Origin: Manis javanica
Taxonomy: Eukaryota > Chordata > Mammalia > Pholidota > Manidae
Assembly (NCBI RefSeq): GCF_040802235.1
Contig: NC_133162.1
Location: 141,501 to 205,500 of the forward strand
DNA length: 64,000 bases
Reading direction: 5' to 3'
The position numbers and the translations under genes are program-made. This document shows, one piece after another, positions 47,934-58,241 of the stretch; positions within the stretch are counted from its first letter, which is position 1; each line of letters starts with the position of its first letter. The notes under the pieces are model-generated. The model had not been told where the DNA came from, did no database searches, and saw nothing but the letters and a program-made list of their open reading frames with translations.

Positions 47934-48713
47934 TCATGCTGGATACAGTATCCTTGGTTCAAGGCCCTTCTGTTTCATTGCATTAAGTATATCCTGCCAT
48001 TCTCTTCTGGCCTGTAGGGTTTCTGTTGAGAAGTCTGATGTTAGCCTGATGGGTTTTCCTTTATAGGTGACCTTTTTCTCTCTAGCTGCCTTTAAAACTC
48101 TTTCCTTGTCCTTGATCCTTGCCATTTTAATTACTATGTGTCTTGGTGTTGTTCTCCTTGGATCCTTTCTGTTGGGGGTTCTGTGTAATTCCATGGTCTG
48201 TTCGATTATTTCCTCCCCCAGGTTGGGGAAGTTTTCAGCAATTATTTCTTCAAAGAGACTTTCTATCCCTTTTCCTCTTTCTTCTTCTTCTGGTACCCCT
48301 ATAATACGAATATTATTCCTTTTGGTTTGGTCACATAGTTCTCTTAGTGTTGTTTCATTCCTGGAGATCCTTTTATCTCTCTCAATGTCAGCTTCTATAC
48401 GTTCCTGCTCTCTGGCTTCTATTCCTTCAATGGCCTCTTGCATCTTATCCATTCTGCTTATAAATCCTTCCAGGGATTGTTTCACTTCTGTGATCTCCTT
48501 CCTGACATCTGTGATCTCCCTTCGGACTTCATCCCATTGCTCTTGCTTTTTTCTCTGCATCTCATCCCATTGCTCTTGCATTTTTCTCTGCATCTCTGTC
48601 AGCATGTTCATGATTTTTATTTTGAATTCTTTTTCAGGAGGACTGGTGAGGTCTGTCTCCTTCTCAGGTGTTGTCTCTGTGATCTTTGTCTGCCTGTAGT
48701 TTTGCCTTTTCAT
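47934..48713 (-). CDS. L1 ORF1 (RNA-binding chaperone), open for 259 residues
   Basis: The ATG at 48713 opens MKRQNYRQ. The domains are a Lys/Glu-rich N-terminus, a heptad coiled coil (about residues 25-115) that contains a short internal duplication (QEQWDEMQRKKQEQWDEV), then the RNA-recognition domain (RIIGVPEEEE about 135-147) and the start of the C-terminal domain (RRTTPRHIVIKMA, then REKKVTYKGKPIRL). ORF1p forms trimers that coat L1 RNA. The frame ends YPA-TGA (47934-47936), yet 36 further sense codons in the same frame carry the normal C-terminus (LQGILQGLL-like) to a TAG at 47823-47825. The same TGA occurs in the 12.7-kb copy. Expression is unproven. Confidence 0.88.
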   Translation of the reverse strand: MKRQNYRQTKITETTPEKETDLTSPPEKEFKIKIMNMLTEMQRKMQEQWDEMQRKKQEQWDEVRREITDVRKEITEVKQSLEGFISRMDKMQEAIEGIEAREQERIEADIERDKRISRNETTLRELCDQTKRNNIRIIGVPEEEERGKGIESLFEEIIAENFPNLGEEIIEQTMELHRTPNRKDPRRTTPRHIVIKMARIKDKERVLKAAREKKVTYKGKPIRLTSDFSTETLQARREWQDILNAMKQKGLEPRILYPA

Positions 48714-49049
48714 GGTGATAGAGATAGTTTGCAGACCTGGTACGAGTGACCGCTGGAAGAGCTTCCCTTCTTGTTGGTTTGTGGCCTTCCTTTCCTGGGA
48801 GAATAGTGACCTCTAGTGGCTTATGCTTGTCAGCTGTGCACAGACAGGGCTTCTGCTACCTGCCCGTTTGCTATGGAGTTTATCTCTGCTGTTGCTGTGG
48901 GCATGGCCTGGCTGGGGCTGCTCCTCCAAAGTGGTGGAGCCCCATTGGAGGGGGAGCGGCCGGGAGGCTATTTTTCTCCATAAGGGGCCTCTGTGCTCCC
49001 TGTTGCCCAGGGGGTTAGAGTGCCCAGAGATCCCCAGATTCCCTGCCTC

Positions 49050-49640
49050 TTGTCTAAGTGTCCTGTCCTGCCCCTTTAAGACTTCCAAAAAGCACTCTCC
49101 AAACCAAAACAACAACAGCAACAATAAGAGAGGGAATAGAAAAAAAAAAAAAGGAAAAAAACACATGATTTTTTTTTTCCTCAGGCACTGGCCCCAGGCC
49201 CCCGCTCACTGGTCCTGCTGCCCTGACTCCCTAGCACCGGGGTCCCTGTCCCTTCAAGGCTTCCAGAAAGCACCCACCCACTGGTCCCGCAGGGAAAAAC
49301 GCACGATATTCTTTGTCTTCAGGCGCCAGTCCCAGGCACCCGCTCACCGGTCCTGCTGCTGTGCCTCCCTAGCACCGGGGTCTCTGTCCCTTTAAGGCTT
49401 CCAAAAAGCACTTGCCAAAAAGAGAAAAAAAAGTGGGAAAAATGTGCGATTTCCTCCGTCCTCAGGCGCCAGTCTCAGGCACCCGCCCACCGGTCCCATA
49501 AGGAAAAACACGTGATCTTTGTCCTCAGGCACCGGTCCCAGGCACTGCTCACTGGTCCTGCTGCCCTGCCTCCCTAGCAACGGGGTCCCTGTCCCTTTAA
49601 GGCTTCCAAAAAGCACTCGCCAAAAAAAAAAAAAAACTGC
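49050..49640 (-). repeat. Tandem repeats in L1 5' UTR
   Basis: Four to five imperfect GC-rich units of roughly 60-145 bases, each with some of the phrases AGGCRCCRGTC, CACTGGTCCTGCTG, CTCCCTAGCA, CGGGGTCCCTGTCCC and AAGGCTTCCAAAAAGCAC. Examples start near 49180, 49321, 49464 and 49527. Units differ in length and in A-rich spacers. Repeated 5' UTR monomers act as promoter units in several mammalian L1 lineages. Confidence 0.75.
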
Positions 49641-49889
49641 TCCGGTTTCTTTTCACCAGCGAGGAGATGGGGGGAGGGGCGCTCGGGTCCCGCCAGGCTG
49701 GGGCTTGTATCTTACCCACTTCACAAGGTGCTGGGTTCTTGCATGTGTGGATGTGGTCTGGATGTTGTCCTGTGTCCTCTGGTCTCTATTTTAGGAAGAG
49801 TTTTGTTTGTTATATTTTCATAGCTCTATGTGTTTTTGGGAGGAGATTTCCACTGCTCTACTCATGCCGCCATCTTGGCTCTGCCTCTC

Positions 49890-50338
49890 AATGTTGAACT
49901 TTTTAAGGGGCTGCTAAACTATTTTCCAGTTGCTGAACAAATTTGTATTCTTACCAGCAATATATGAAGACCTCAATTTCCTCACATATTAAATAGGACT
50001 TTGTCATTTTCCTTTGTTTTTAAAATTATTATAGCCATCCTTCTGAGTGTGAAGTGGTAATTCAGTGTGGATTTGATTTGCATTTCCCTCAGTTAATGAT
50101 GTTGAACATCTTTTTATGCACTTGTTGGTCATTTGCATACCTTGTTTGAGAAATATCTATTCAAAGCTTTGCCAATTTTTAAGTTGGGTTGTTTGTATTT
50201 TTCTTTGTAACTCATCAGAGTTCTTTATATGTTCTGGCCCTTATCAGATATTTGATTTGTAGACACTTTCACTCACCCTCTAAATTGGCTTTTCACTCCC
50301 TTGGTACTATTCTTTGATGCATGAGAATTTTTAATTTT
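49890..50338 (-). mobile_element. Old L1 ORF2 fragment, left part
   Basis: Antisense old L1: 'gctaaactattttccagttg', 'ttgcatttccctcagttaat', 'tcaaagctttgccaattttt' and 'ctttatatgttctggccctt'. It continues at 53094 after a younger L1 inserted into it. Confidence 0.8.
50323..50338 (+). repeat. Target-site duplication of inserted L1, left copy
   Basis: GAGAATTTTTAATTTT at 50323-50338 matches GAGATTTTTTAATTTT at 53094-53109 with one mismatch. Confidence 0.75.
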
Positions 50339-53093
50339 TAAAAAATATTGTAATTTTAATTTTTTAATTTTTATTTAATTTTATTATTTTATTTTGGTAT
50401 CATTAGTGTAAAATTAGTTGAACAACATTATGGTTACTAGACTCACCCTATTATCAAGTCCCCCCACATATCCCATTACAGTCACTGTCCATCAGCATAG
50501 TAAGATGCTATAGAATCACTACTTGTCTTCTCTGTATATACTGTCTTTCCTGTGTCCCCCCCAACTGCTACATTATGTGTGCAAAGTGTAATGCCACTTT
50601 TTCCCCCTTATCCCTCCCTTTCCACCCATCCTCCCCAGTTCCTTTCCCTTTGGTAACTGTTAGTCCATTCTTGGGTTCTGTGATTCTGCTGCTCTTTTGT
50701 TCCTTCAGTTTTTCCTTTGTTCTTATAGTCCACAGATGAGTGAAATCATTTGGTATTTCTCTTTCTCTGCTTGGCTTATTTCACTGAGCATAATACCCTC
50801 TAGCTCCATCCATGTTGTTGAAAATGGTAGGATTTGTTTTCTTCTTATGGCTGAATAATATTCCATTGCGTATATGCACCACATCTTCTTTATCCATTCA
50901 TCTACTGATGGACACATAGGTTGCTTCCAATTCTTGGCTATTGTCAATAGTGCTGCAATAAACATAGGGGTGCATATGTCTTTTTCAAAATGAGCTTCTG
51001 CATTCTTAGGGTAAATCCTAGGAGTGGAATTTAAGGGTCAAATGGCATTTCTATTTTTAGTTTTTTGAGGAACCTCCATACTGTTTTCAACAATGCTTGA
51101 ACTAGTTTACATTTCCACCAGCAGTGTAGGAGGGTTCCCCTTTCTCCACATCCTTGTCAACATTTGTTGTTATTTGTCTTTTGGATGGTGGCCATCCTAA
51201 CTGGTGTGAGGTGATATCTCATTGTGGTTTTAATTTGCATTTCTCTGATGATTAGTGGTGTGAAGCATCTTTTCACGTGTCTGTTGGCCGTCTAAATTTC
51301 TTCTTTGTAGAAATATCTGTTCAGCTTCTCTGCCCATTTTTTAATTGGCTTACTTGCTTTTTGTTTGTTGAGGTGCATGAGCTCTTTATTTAATTTGGAC
51401 GTCAGTCCCTTATTGGATCTGTCATTTATGAATATATTCTCCCATACTGTAGGATGTCTTTTTGTTCTACTGATGGTGTCCTTTGCTGTACAGAAGCTTT
51501 TCAGCTTGATATAGTCCCACTTGTTCATTTTTGCTTTTGTTTCCCTTGCCCACGGAGATGTATTCATGAAGAAGTTGCTCATGTTTATGTCCAAGAGATT
51601 TTTGCCTACGTTTTTTCTAAGAGTTTTATGGTTTCATGACTTACATTCAGGTCTTTGATCCATTTTGAGTTTACTTTTGTGTATGGGGTTAGACAATGAT
51701 CCAGTTTCATTCTCTTACAGGTAGCTGTCCAGTTTTGCCAACACCAGCTGTTGAAAAGGCTGTCATTTCCCCATTGTATATCCATGGCTCCTTTATCATA
51801 TATTAATTGACCACATATGCTTGTGTTTATATCTGGGCTCTCTATTCTGTTCCACTGGTCTATGGGTCTGTTCCTGTGCCAGTACCAAATTGTCTTGATT
51901 ACTGTGGCTTTGTAGTAGAGCTTGAAGTCAGGTAGTGCAATTCCCCCTGCTTTGTTCTTCCTTCTCAGGATTGCTTTGACTATTCGGGGTCTTTCATGGT
52001 TCCATATGAATTTTAGAACTATTTACTCTAGTTCATTGAAGAATGTTGTAGGTATTTTGATAGGGATTGTATTGAATCTGTAGATTGCTTTAGGCAGGAT
52101 GGCCATTTTGACAATATGAATTCTTCCTATCCACAAGCATGGGATGAATTTCCATTTGTTAGTGTCCTCTTTAATTTCTCTTAGGAATGTCTTGAAGTTT
52201 TCAGAATATAGGTCTTTCACTTCCTTGGTTAGGTTTATTCCTAGGTATTTTATTCTTTTTGATGCAACTGTGGATGGAATTTTTTTCCTGATTTCTCTTT
52301 CTGCTAGTTCATTGTTAGTGTATAGGAAAGCAACAGATTTCTGTGTATTAATTTTGTACCCTGCAACTTTGCTGAATTCAGATATAAATCTAGTAGTTTT
52401 GGAGTGGACTCTTTAGGGTAATTTATGTACAGTATCGTGTCATCTGCAGACAGGGACAGTTTGACTTCTTCCTTGCCAATCTGGATGCCTTGTATTTCTT
52501 TGTGCTGTCTGATTTTCATGGCTAGGACCTCCAGAACTATGTTGAATAAAAGTGGGGAGAGTCAGCATCCTTGTCTTGTTCCCGATCTTAAAGGAAAAGC
52601 TTTCAGCTTCTCGCTGTTAAGTAGAATGTTGGCCATGGGTCTGTCATACATGTCCTTTATTATGTTGAGGTACTTGCCCTCTATACCTATTTTGTTTAGA
52701 GTTTTTATCATGAATGGATGTTGAATTTTGTTGAATGCTTTTTCAGCATCTATGGAGATGATCATGTGGATTTTGTCCTTCTTTCGGCTGATGTGGTGGA
52801 TGATGTTGATGGATTTTCCAATGTTGTACCATCCTTGCATCCCTGGGATGAATCCCACTTGATCATGATGGATGATCTTTTTGATGTATTTTTGAATTTG
52901 GTCTGCTAGTATTCTGTTGAGTATTCTTGCATCTATGTTCATCAGGGATATTGGTCTGTAATTTTCTTTCTTGTGGTGTCTGCCTGGTTTTGGTATTAGA
53001 GTGATGTTGCCCTTGTATAATGAGTTTGGGAGTATTCCCTCCTCTTCTACTTTTTGGAAAACTTTAAGGAGGATGAGTATTAGGTCTTCATTA
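50339..53093 (-). mobile_element. 5'-truncated young L1 inserted in old L1
   Basis: The A/T-rich tail (50339-50395 on the + strand) is followed by the young-type 3' UTR and ORF2 up to the region just upstream of the reverse transcriptase. The frame is broken, with pieces at 50723-50965, 51292-51594, 52023-52220, 52304-52519 and 52562-52942. The catalytic motif reads SADD instead of FADD. A 16-bp flanking duplication shows ordinary target-primed insertion. Confidence 0.92.
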
Positions 53094-53560
53094 GAGATTT
53101 TTTAATTTTGATGATATTCAATTAAATCATTCTGTATTTTGTTGATCATGCCTTTGGGGTCATATCTAAGAATCCATCATCAAATCCATGGTATGAAGAT
53201 TTATCTGCTTTCTTCTAAAAGTTTTATGATTTCAGCACTTATTTTTAGGTCATTGATCCATTTTGAGTTAGTATTTGTATATGGTGTGAGGTAGGGCGCT
53301 TATAATTTAGTTATTTTGCATGTGAATATACAATTGTCCCAACACCATTTGTTGAAGATACTGTTATTTCTTCTATTAAATTGTCTTAACACCCTTGTCA
53401 GGCATCAATTGATCAAATATTTATGAGTTTCTATGGACTCTTAATTCTATTCCATTGGTGTGTCCATCCTATGCCATTACCACAATATTTACAGTACTAT
53501 AGCCTTGTAGTAAGTTTGAAATCAGGTAGTGTGATGGAATCCAATTTATCTTTTATATTT
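53094..53560 (-). mobile_element. Old L1 ORF2 fragment, right part
   Basis: Resumes the old L1 interrupted at 50338: 'gatcatgcctttggggtcat', 'cattgatccattttgagtta', 'ccaacaccatttgttgaaga' and 'ttctattccattggtgtgtc' in the right order on the antisense strand. Confidence 0.8.
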
Positions 53561-55544
53561 TCTCCTTTATAATTTTTACAAAATTAGAAAATTACTTTTG
53601 AAAGAGCTTTTTGTGCCTTAAGAAATCTGTGCCTACCTCAAGATTGTGACAATTTTCTCTATAAATTGTATAAATTTATAATTTCAGGCCATAGTTGAGA
53701 TCCAGTATCTCTTTTTGAAATGGCTGTGTTGAGACATAACTAACATTGAATGAATTGCACAAAGTTAAGGTGTGCCATTTGACAAGTCTTGACATAAATA
53801 TAATCCTGTGATCTCCTCATGGCTCCTGGTGGCTTTCTCCTGTCCCTCTGCACCACCCGGATCAGCCCCAAGAGTCCATGGATCTGCTTTCTATCACTAT
53901 AGATGAGTCTGCTTTTCATAATTTTATAAAATGGAGTCAAATAGTAGAGACTCCTTTTAGGTCTGGCTTATTTCACTCAGTATAATAATTTGAGATCCAT
54001 CTGTATTGTACCATGTATCAATTATCCCTTTTAATGACAAGAAGGACTGTATCGTGTGGCTGCACCAGCACCACAGTTTGTCTATGCACACGCCTGTTGG
54101 TGGACACTGGATTATTTTCATCTTGGAGCCATTACAAATAAAGCCATTACAAATAAAGACTTGCGTACAAGTCTTCATATGGTTATATGTCTTCATTTCT
54201 CTTGTGTAAATACCTAGGAATGAAATGGCCAAATCATATGGAAGGTGTATATCTACCTTTGTAAGAACCTCCCAAACTATTTCACTATTTTATGTTCTGG
54301 TTGGCAGTGCTGGAGTCCCACTTCCTCTACATCCTCATTACACGTGCTATTGCCGGTCTTTCCAATTTTGGACACCCTAGTAGGTTTTGATTTGAAGTTT
54401 CCTAGTGAGTAATGTTGTTGACATGCTTTTATGTGTTTGTTTGCCATCTGTATTTAATTACTGGTACAGTGTCCACTGCTACTTTTAACACTGGGTCTTT
54501 TTTATGTTGTTGAATCTTGAAAGTTCTTCCTATAGTCTGGACACAAATCCTTTATCAGAAATGTATTTTGTGATTACTTTTCCCTGTCAAGTTTTCCATT
54601 CCATTAACCTAGTATATTTGTCCTTTTATTAGGTCATTTTCTATTTTATCAAAGTTTTAGTTTTCAGCATACAAATTTTGCACATATTTAGTTATAAGTA
54701 AGTATTCCTACTTTTTGATGCTATTGAAAATGGCACTTCAAAATTTTTAATTTCTAATCGTTTCATTGCTTGTTTACAGAAAAATATTTGATATTTTTGT
54801 ATAGTAACCTTGTATTCTGTGACCTTGTTAAACTAACTTATTAATTTTAGTGACTTTTTGTAGACTCTTTGGGTTTTCCTACCTAGAAAATCATGCTGTG
54901 TGTGCAGTGAAATAGTTCCTTCCTTGCTCACAGATCTGCATGCCTGGCTGACTATTATCTTTCTTTGCCTTTATCTCCCTTGCTGTTGCTTCCAGTGTGA
55001 TGTTAAATAGGAATGATGAGGTTGGATGCTTTTGCTTTGCTTATGATCTAAGAGAGAAAGCATTCAATCTTTCACTGTAAAATATAGTGTGAGCTGTGGG
55101 TTTTTGTAGATACCCCTTGTCAGTTTAAGACAGTTTTCTTTAATTCTTATTTTCCCTGGAAAGTTTATTACTGATGCATGTTGAGTTTTGTCACATGATT
55201 TTTTTACATGTCATGATGTAAATATATGCTTTTTAAAGTCTGTTGGTAATGTGAACCATACTGATTGATTTTAAAATATTTAACCAGACTTGCATTCCTA
55301 GAGTAAGCTTCAGTTAGCATGATGCCTACCCTTTATGTACTATCAGGTTAAACCTGCATTATTTTGCTCTGATATGTCGCTTTCTTTCCTGATAATGCCA
55401 TTTTCATCTGTTTTGGGAGTCAGGGTAACTCTAACCTTGTCAAATAACTCAGGAGCTCTTTAGTCTTTCCCTTCCCTGGAAGATGTTTCATAGACTTAGT
55501 ATCATCCCTTCCTTAAATGTTTGGTAGAGAGCATGCACACACAC
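53561..55544 (-). mobile_element. Mosaic of old L1 fragments (ORF2 and 3' UTR)
   Basis: Antisense L1 sequence of older type. A short ORF2-like stretch precedes an L1 3' end near 53.72 kb. This is followed by 'ggtctggcttatttcactca', 'cttgtgtaaatacctaggaa', 'gctggagtcccacttcctct' and 'ttgcttccagtgtgatgtta', which are typical of the C-terminal ORF2 region through the reverse transcriptase. All frames are destroyed. Confidence 0.7.
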
Positions 55545-55900
55545 AACCCCTTATCAGATATGTCATTTATGAATATATTCTCCCATACTGTAGGATGTCT
55601 TTTTGTTCTACTGATGGTGTCCTTTGCTGTACAGAAGCTTTTCAGCTTGATATAGTCCCACTTGTTCATTTTTTATTTTGTTTCCCTTGCCTGGGAAGAT
55701 ATGTTCATGAAGAAGTTGCTCATGTTAATGTCCAAGAGATTTTTGCCTTTATTTTTTTCTAAGAGTTTTATGGTGTCATGGCTTACTCCTTTACCTAGTA
55801 AACATAATGTTGTTCATGTAATTGTACATTAATGATAGCAAAATTTAAAAATCCATTAAAAATGATAATAAAAATAATTAATAATAAATAATAAAACTCA
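55545..55900 (+). mobile_element. Short L1 insertion with 5' inversion (twin priming)
   Basis: 55545-55786 is young L1 ORF2 in minus orientation ('ccccttatcagatatgtcat' through 'agagttttatggtgtcatgg'). It is directly followed at about 55793 by the extreme L1 3' end in plus orientation ('ctagtaaacataatgttgtt', 'catgtaattgtacattaatg') and an A-rich tail. An inverted 5' part joined to a short normally oriented 3' part is the signature of twin priming. Confidence 0.82.
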
Positions 55901-56134
55901 GAATATGATATTGACAACTTTTCCTTAAACAAACAGGATATGTACATTCTATACTGATGAGTGAAAACTTAAATTATCTGCTAAACAGAGAAATTTTGTG
56001 GAGGGAGGCCTATAGCTTTCCCTGTGTTGAGGGAAAACTCACATCCGACCCCATGGAGGGTAGACAGGGGGAGATGCAGACAGTCTTGTTTTTACAAGAC
56101 TGGTAACATGGGTAAATTGATATGGGTAAATATG
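55901..56134. other. No feature recognised
   Basis: Short non-coding stretch. Nothing recognised. Confidence 0.35.
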
Positions 56135-56225
56135 AGGGGTGCTCACATTACAGCAGGAGCCTGTAAAATGCAGACTCTGATTCATCAGGCTTTAATGAGC
56201 ATTCCAGGTGATTCTTTTGTTATTT
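56135..56225. mobile_element. MER5A-like hAT-Charlie fragment (tentative)
   Basis: Contains 'aaaatgcagactctgattca' followed by 'cattccaggtgattc', the core of the short non-autonomous MER5/Charlie elements. Small and diverged. Confidence 0.4.
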
Positions 56226-56299
56226 TTAGTACTTCTAATCTTGTGAAAGGTCAAGATGCTGACGTCTTGCCATATTTACTTTTTACTTCTGAGTAAGAA

Positions 56300-56790
56300 A
56301 TTTAAAAATACAGCTGCAACTCAACTCCTTCTTTAATTTTTTTCCCTCCTTGCATTCCTGACATAATCACTATCCTGAAGACTGAGTGCCTTGTTTCCAT
56401 ATGTGTTTGTATACATTTATTTTGATAAAATAATATGGCCTATTTTTTCAATGCTTTTATAAATATGACATGCGTACAACTATGCACATCAATTTTTGGT
56501 TGGCTTTTCTTACTGACATCTGCTTTTGCTGTATGTCCACATTGATATGACACTTGCAACATGATATTCCATTTGTGATGTATGTCCATACTAGTGTGTA
56601 TGGATTCAGGATGATATATCATGTGTGATGAATTCATGGCTTGCTTATCCACTTCCTACTATCTGGCAGGTAGGTGGTTTCCACCTTTGCTACTCCACAA
56701 AGAGATGCGAGAAACAACTTGGAACCTGTGTCCTTGTGTACATATACAAGGAAAGCTAGCAAGGAAACTGTTGAACAGTAGAGTATGTAT
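56300..56790 (-). mobile_element. Old L1 3' UTR, antisense
   Basis: Antisense matches include 'cttatccacttcctactatc' and 'aggtggtttccacctttgct', plus the upstream 'catatgtgtttgtatacatt' region typical of old L1 3' ends. Confidence 0.5.
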
Positions 56791-56849
56791 ATCTCCTTCC
56801 TGCACTGATATGCAAAACAGCATAGTGCAGTGGATTGTTTTCCAATGAT

Positions 56850-56990
56850 TCATTGCCTGTTGTGCTCCAGGTCCTGTTCTCCTGCTGAGGATGTATTGGT
56901 GACAGAAACAGCAGCTCCTCCCCTCATGAAACACAGAGATATTAATCAAATAATGAGCTGCATGATTAGCTCTGAAGGCAATAAGAAGAA
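56850..56990. mobile_element. Ancient L2-like fragment (tentative)
   Basis: The string 'gtgctccaggtcctgttctc' followed by 'gatgtattggtgacagaaac' and 'ctcctcccctcatgaaacac' resembles a common mammalian-wide ancient LINE tail. Identity is uncertain. Confidence 0.35.
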
Positions 56991-57221
56991 TCTAGGAGAA
57001 CAGGTGATGGAGGGACCCAACTCAGTCTGGTAAATGAAGATTCAGGATGTAACATGCAGCAAGGATCTAAATTAAGTGTCAGTCAACCAAGTAAAGCACA
57101 TTCCATACAGAAGGAGTAATGTCTACACAAGACTCAAAGAGGGTGTAGTCTTGGGTCATGCAGTTCCTAGTGTATCTCTGGACCAGGGATTCCATGGCAG
57201 TCTGAATGGGAAGGCACATGT

Positions 57222-57829
57222 CTTTATCAGGGTTCTGCAGAGAGACAGAACCAACTGGAGATATACGTACATGTAGACTTCTGATGGCTGATATGTATAT
57301 GTATACATACACACATATATAATGCACATATATGTATATCATATGTATAATTATATATATACTATATATACTCTATGTATAATTATGTATTTTACAATAT
57401 AATGTGCATATACATCTATACACAGATATGGAGACTTATTATCAGAATTGGCTCATGTGATCATGGAGGCCAAGAAGACCCATAACTTGCCTTCTGCAAG
57501 CTGAAGGCCCAGAGGAGCTGATGGTGTGATTCAGTCAAATTCTGAAGGTGTGAGAATTGGGGACAGTGGTGTAAGTACTAGTCTGAAGCTGAATGTCAAA
57601 GAGAATGAATTCACCCTTCTTTCCCCTTTTGCTCTATTCAGGCCATCAACAATTTGGGGGATGCCCACTCCCACAGGAGAGGACAACCTCCTTTACCCAG
57701 TTTACCTATTCAAATGCTACTCTTCTCCAGAGACACCTTCACCAACATACCCAGAAATAATGTCCTACCAGTTGTCTGGGCATCCCTTAGACCCGTCAAG
57801 TTGATACATAAAGTTAACCATCACAGGAG
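57222..57829 (-). mobile_element. ERVL-type (MLT2-like) LTR, reverse orientation, with AT expansion
   Basis: The + strand starts 'ttatcagggttctgcagaga', has an expanded AT/TATA microsatellite (about 57280-57420), then 'gaattggctcatgtgatcat', 'tctattcaggccatcaacaa' and 'ttcaccaacatacccagaaa', and ends 'acataaagttaaccatcaca'. This is a complete LTR read backwards; the AT expansion lies where the A-rich poly(A)-signal region belongs. No proviral interior adjoins. Confidence 0.78.
57285..57420. repeat. AT-rich (TA)n/(TATG)n microsatellite
   Basis: Imperfect TA, ATGT and ATAC units expanded inside the LTR. Confidence 0.85.
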
Positions 57830-58241
57830 AAACTTATTCTGCATTTTGGGCCATGATCCATTTAGCCTGGGCAGAAATTTGGGTAGCTCTACAAGGGCAC
57901 TCTTGATGGAATTGAACTGACAGCTTCCCAGTGCAGGTTTATACAATGTAGGTAGAGACTCTAGGTTGGTGAGAAGTCCAAGCTGTGTGAGATGTAATGA
58001 ATCTGTTCTTTGTTACGATGTGTTCATTTGTAGGAACCCCAAACTCTCAGTAAAAGGGGGTTGAACTCCACATCAAATTTGGATGCTCTGGTGAATCAAT
58101 GAAGGAATGTTTTCACAACAGGGGGCATTGAGAATGTCAGCATCAACCCCATAGAAATAACATATTAATAACAAGTAGGACACATCTCACAAGGATCAGG
58201 TGAGAAAGCAACAAAGAACACAAACTTTAGAGACTGCCAAT
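57830..58241. other. 3' flank of olfactory receptor
   Basis: Non-coding sequence downstream of the receptor, possibly including its 3' UTR. No recognised element. Confidence 0.4.

Larger units (their letters stand above)
43473..49889 (-). mobile_element. Nearly full-length young L1
   Basis: About 6.4 kb, minus strand, with every L1 part in order: a 5' end containing the 'gccaagatggcggcatgag' motif (near 49861-49880), a GC-rich 5' UTR with tandem repeats, ORF1 (from 48713), ORF2 (47627-43812) and 3' UTR. ORF2 keeps one frame from start to end except for two nonsense codons, so this is a recent copy. It is inactive because of those stops and changed reverse-transcriptase residues. No matching target duplication was found at the two ends, so the flanks have been rearranged or the insertion unit is longer than the L1. 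Confidence 0.95.
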
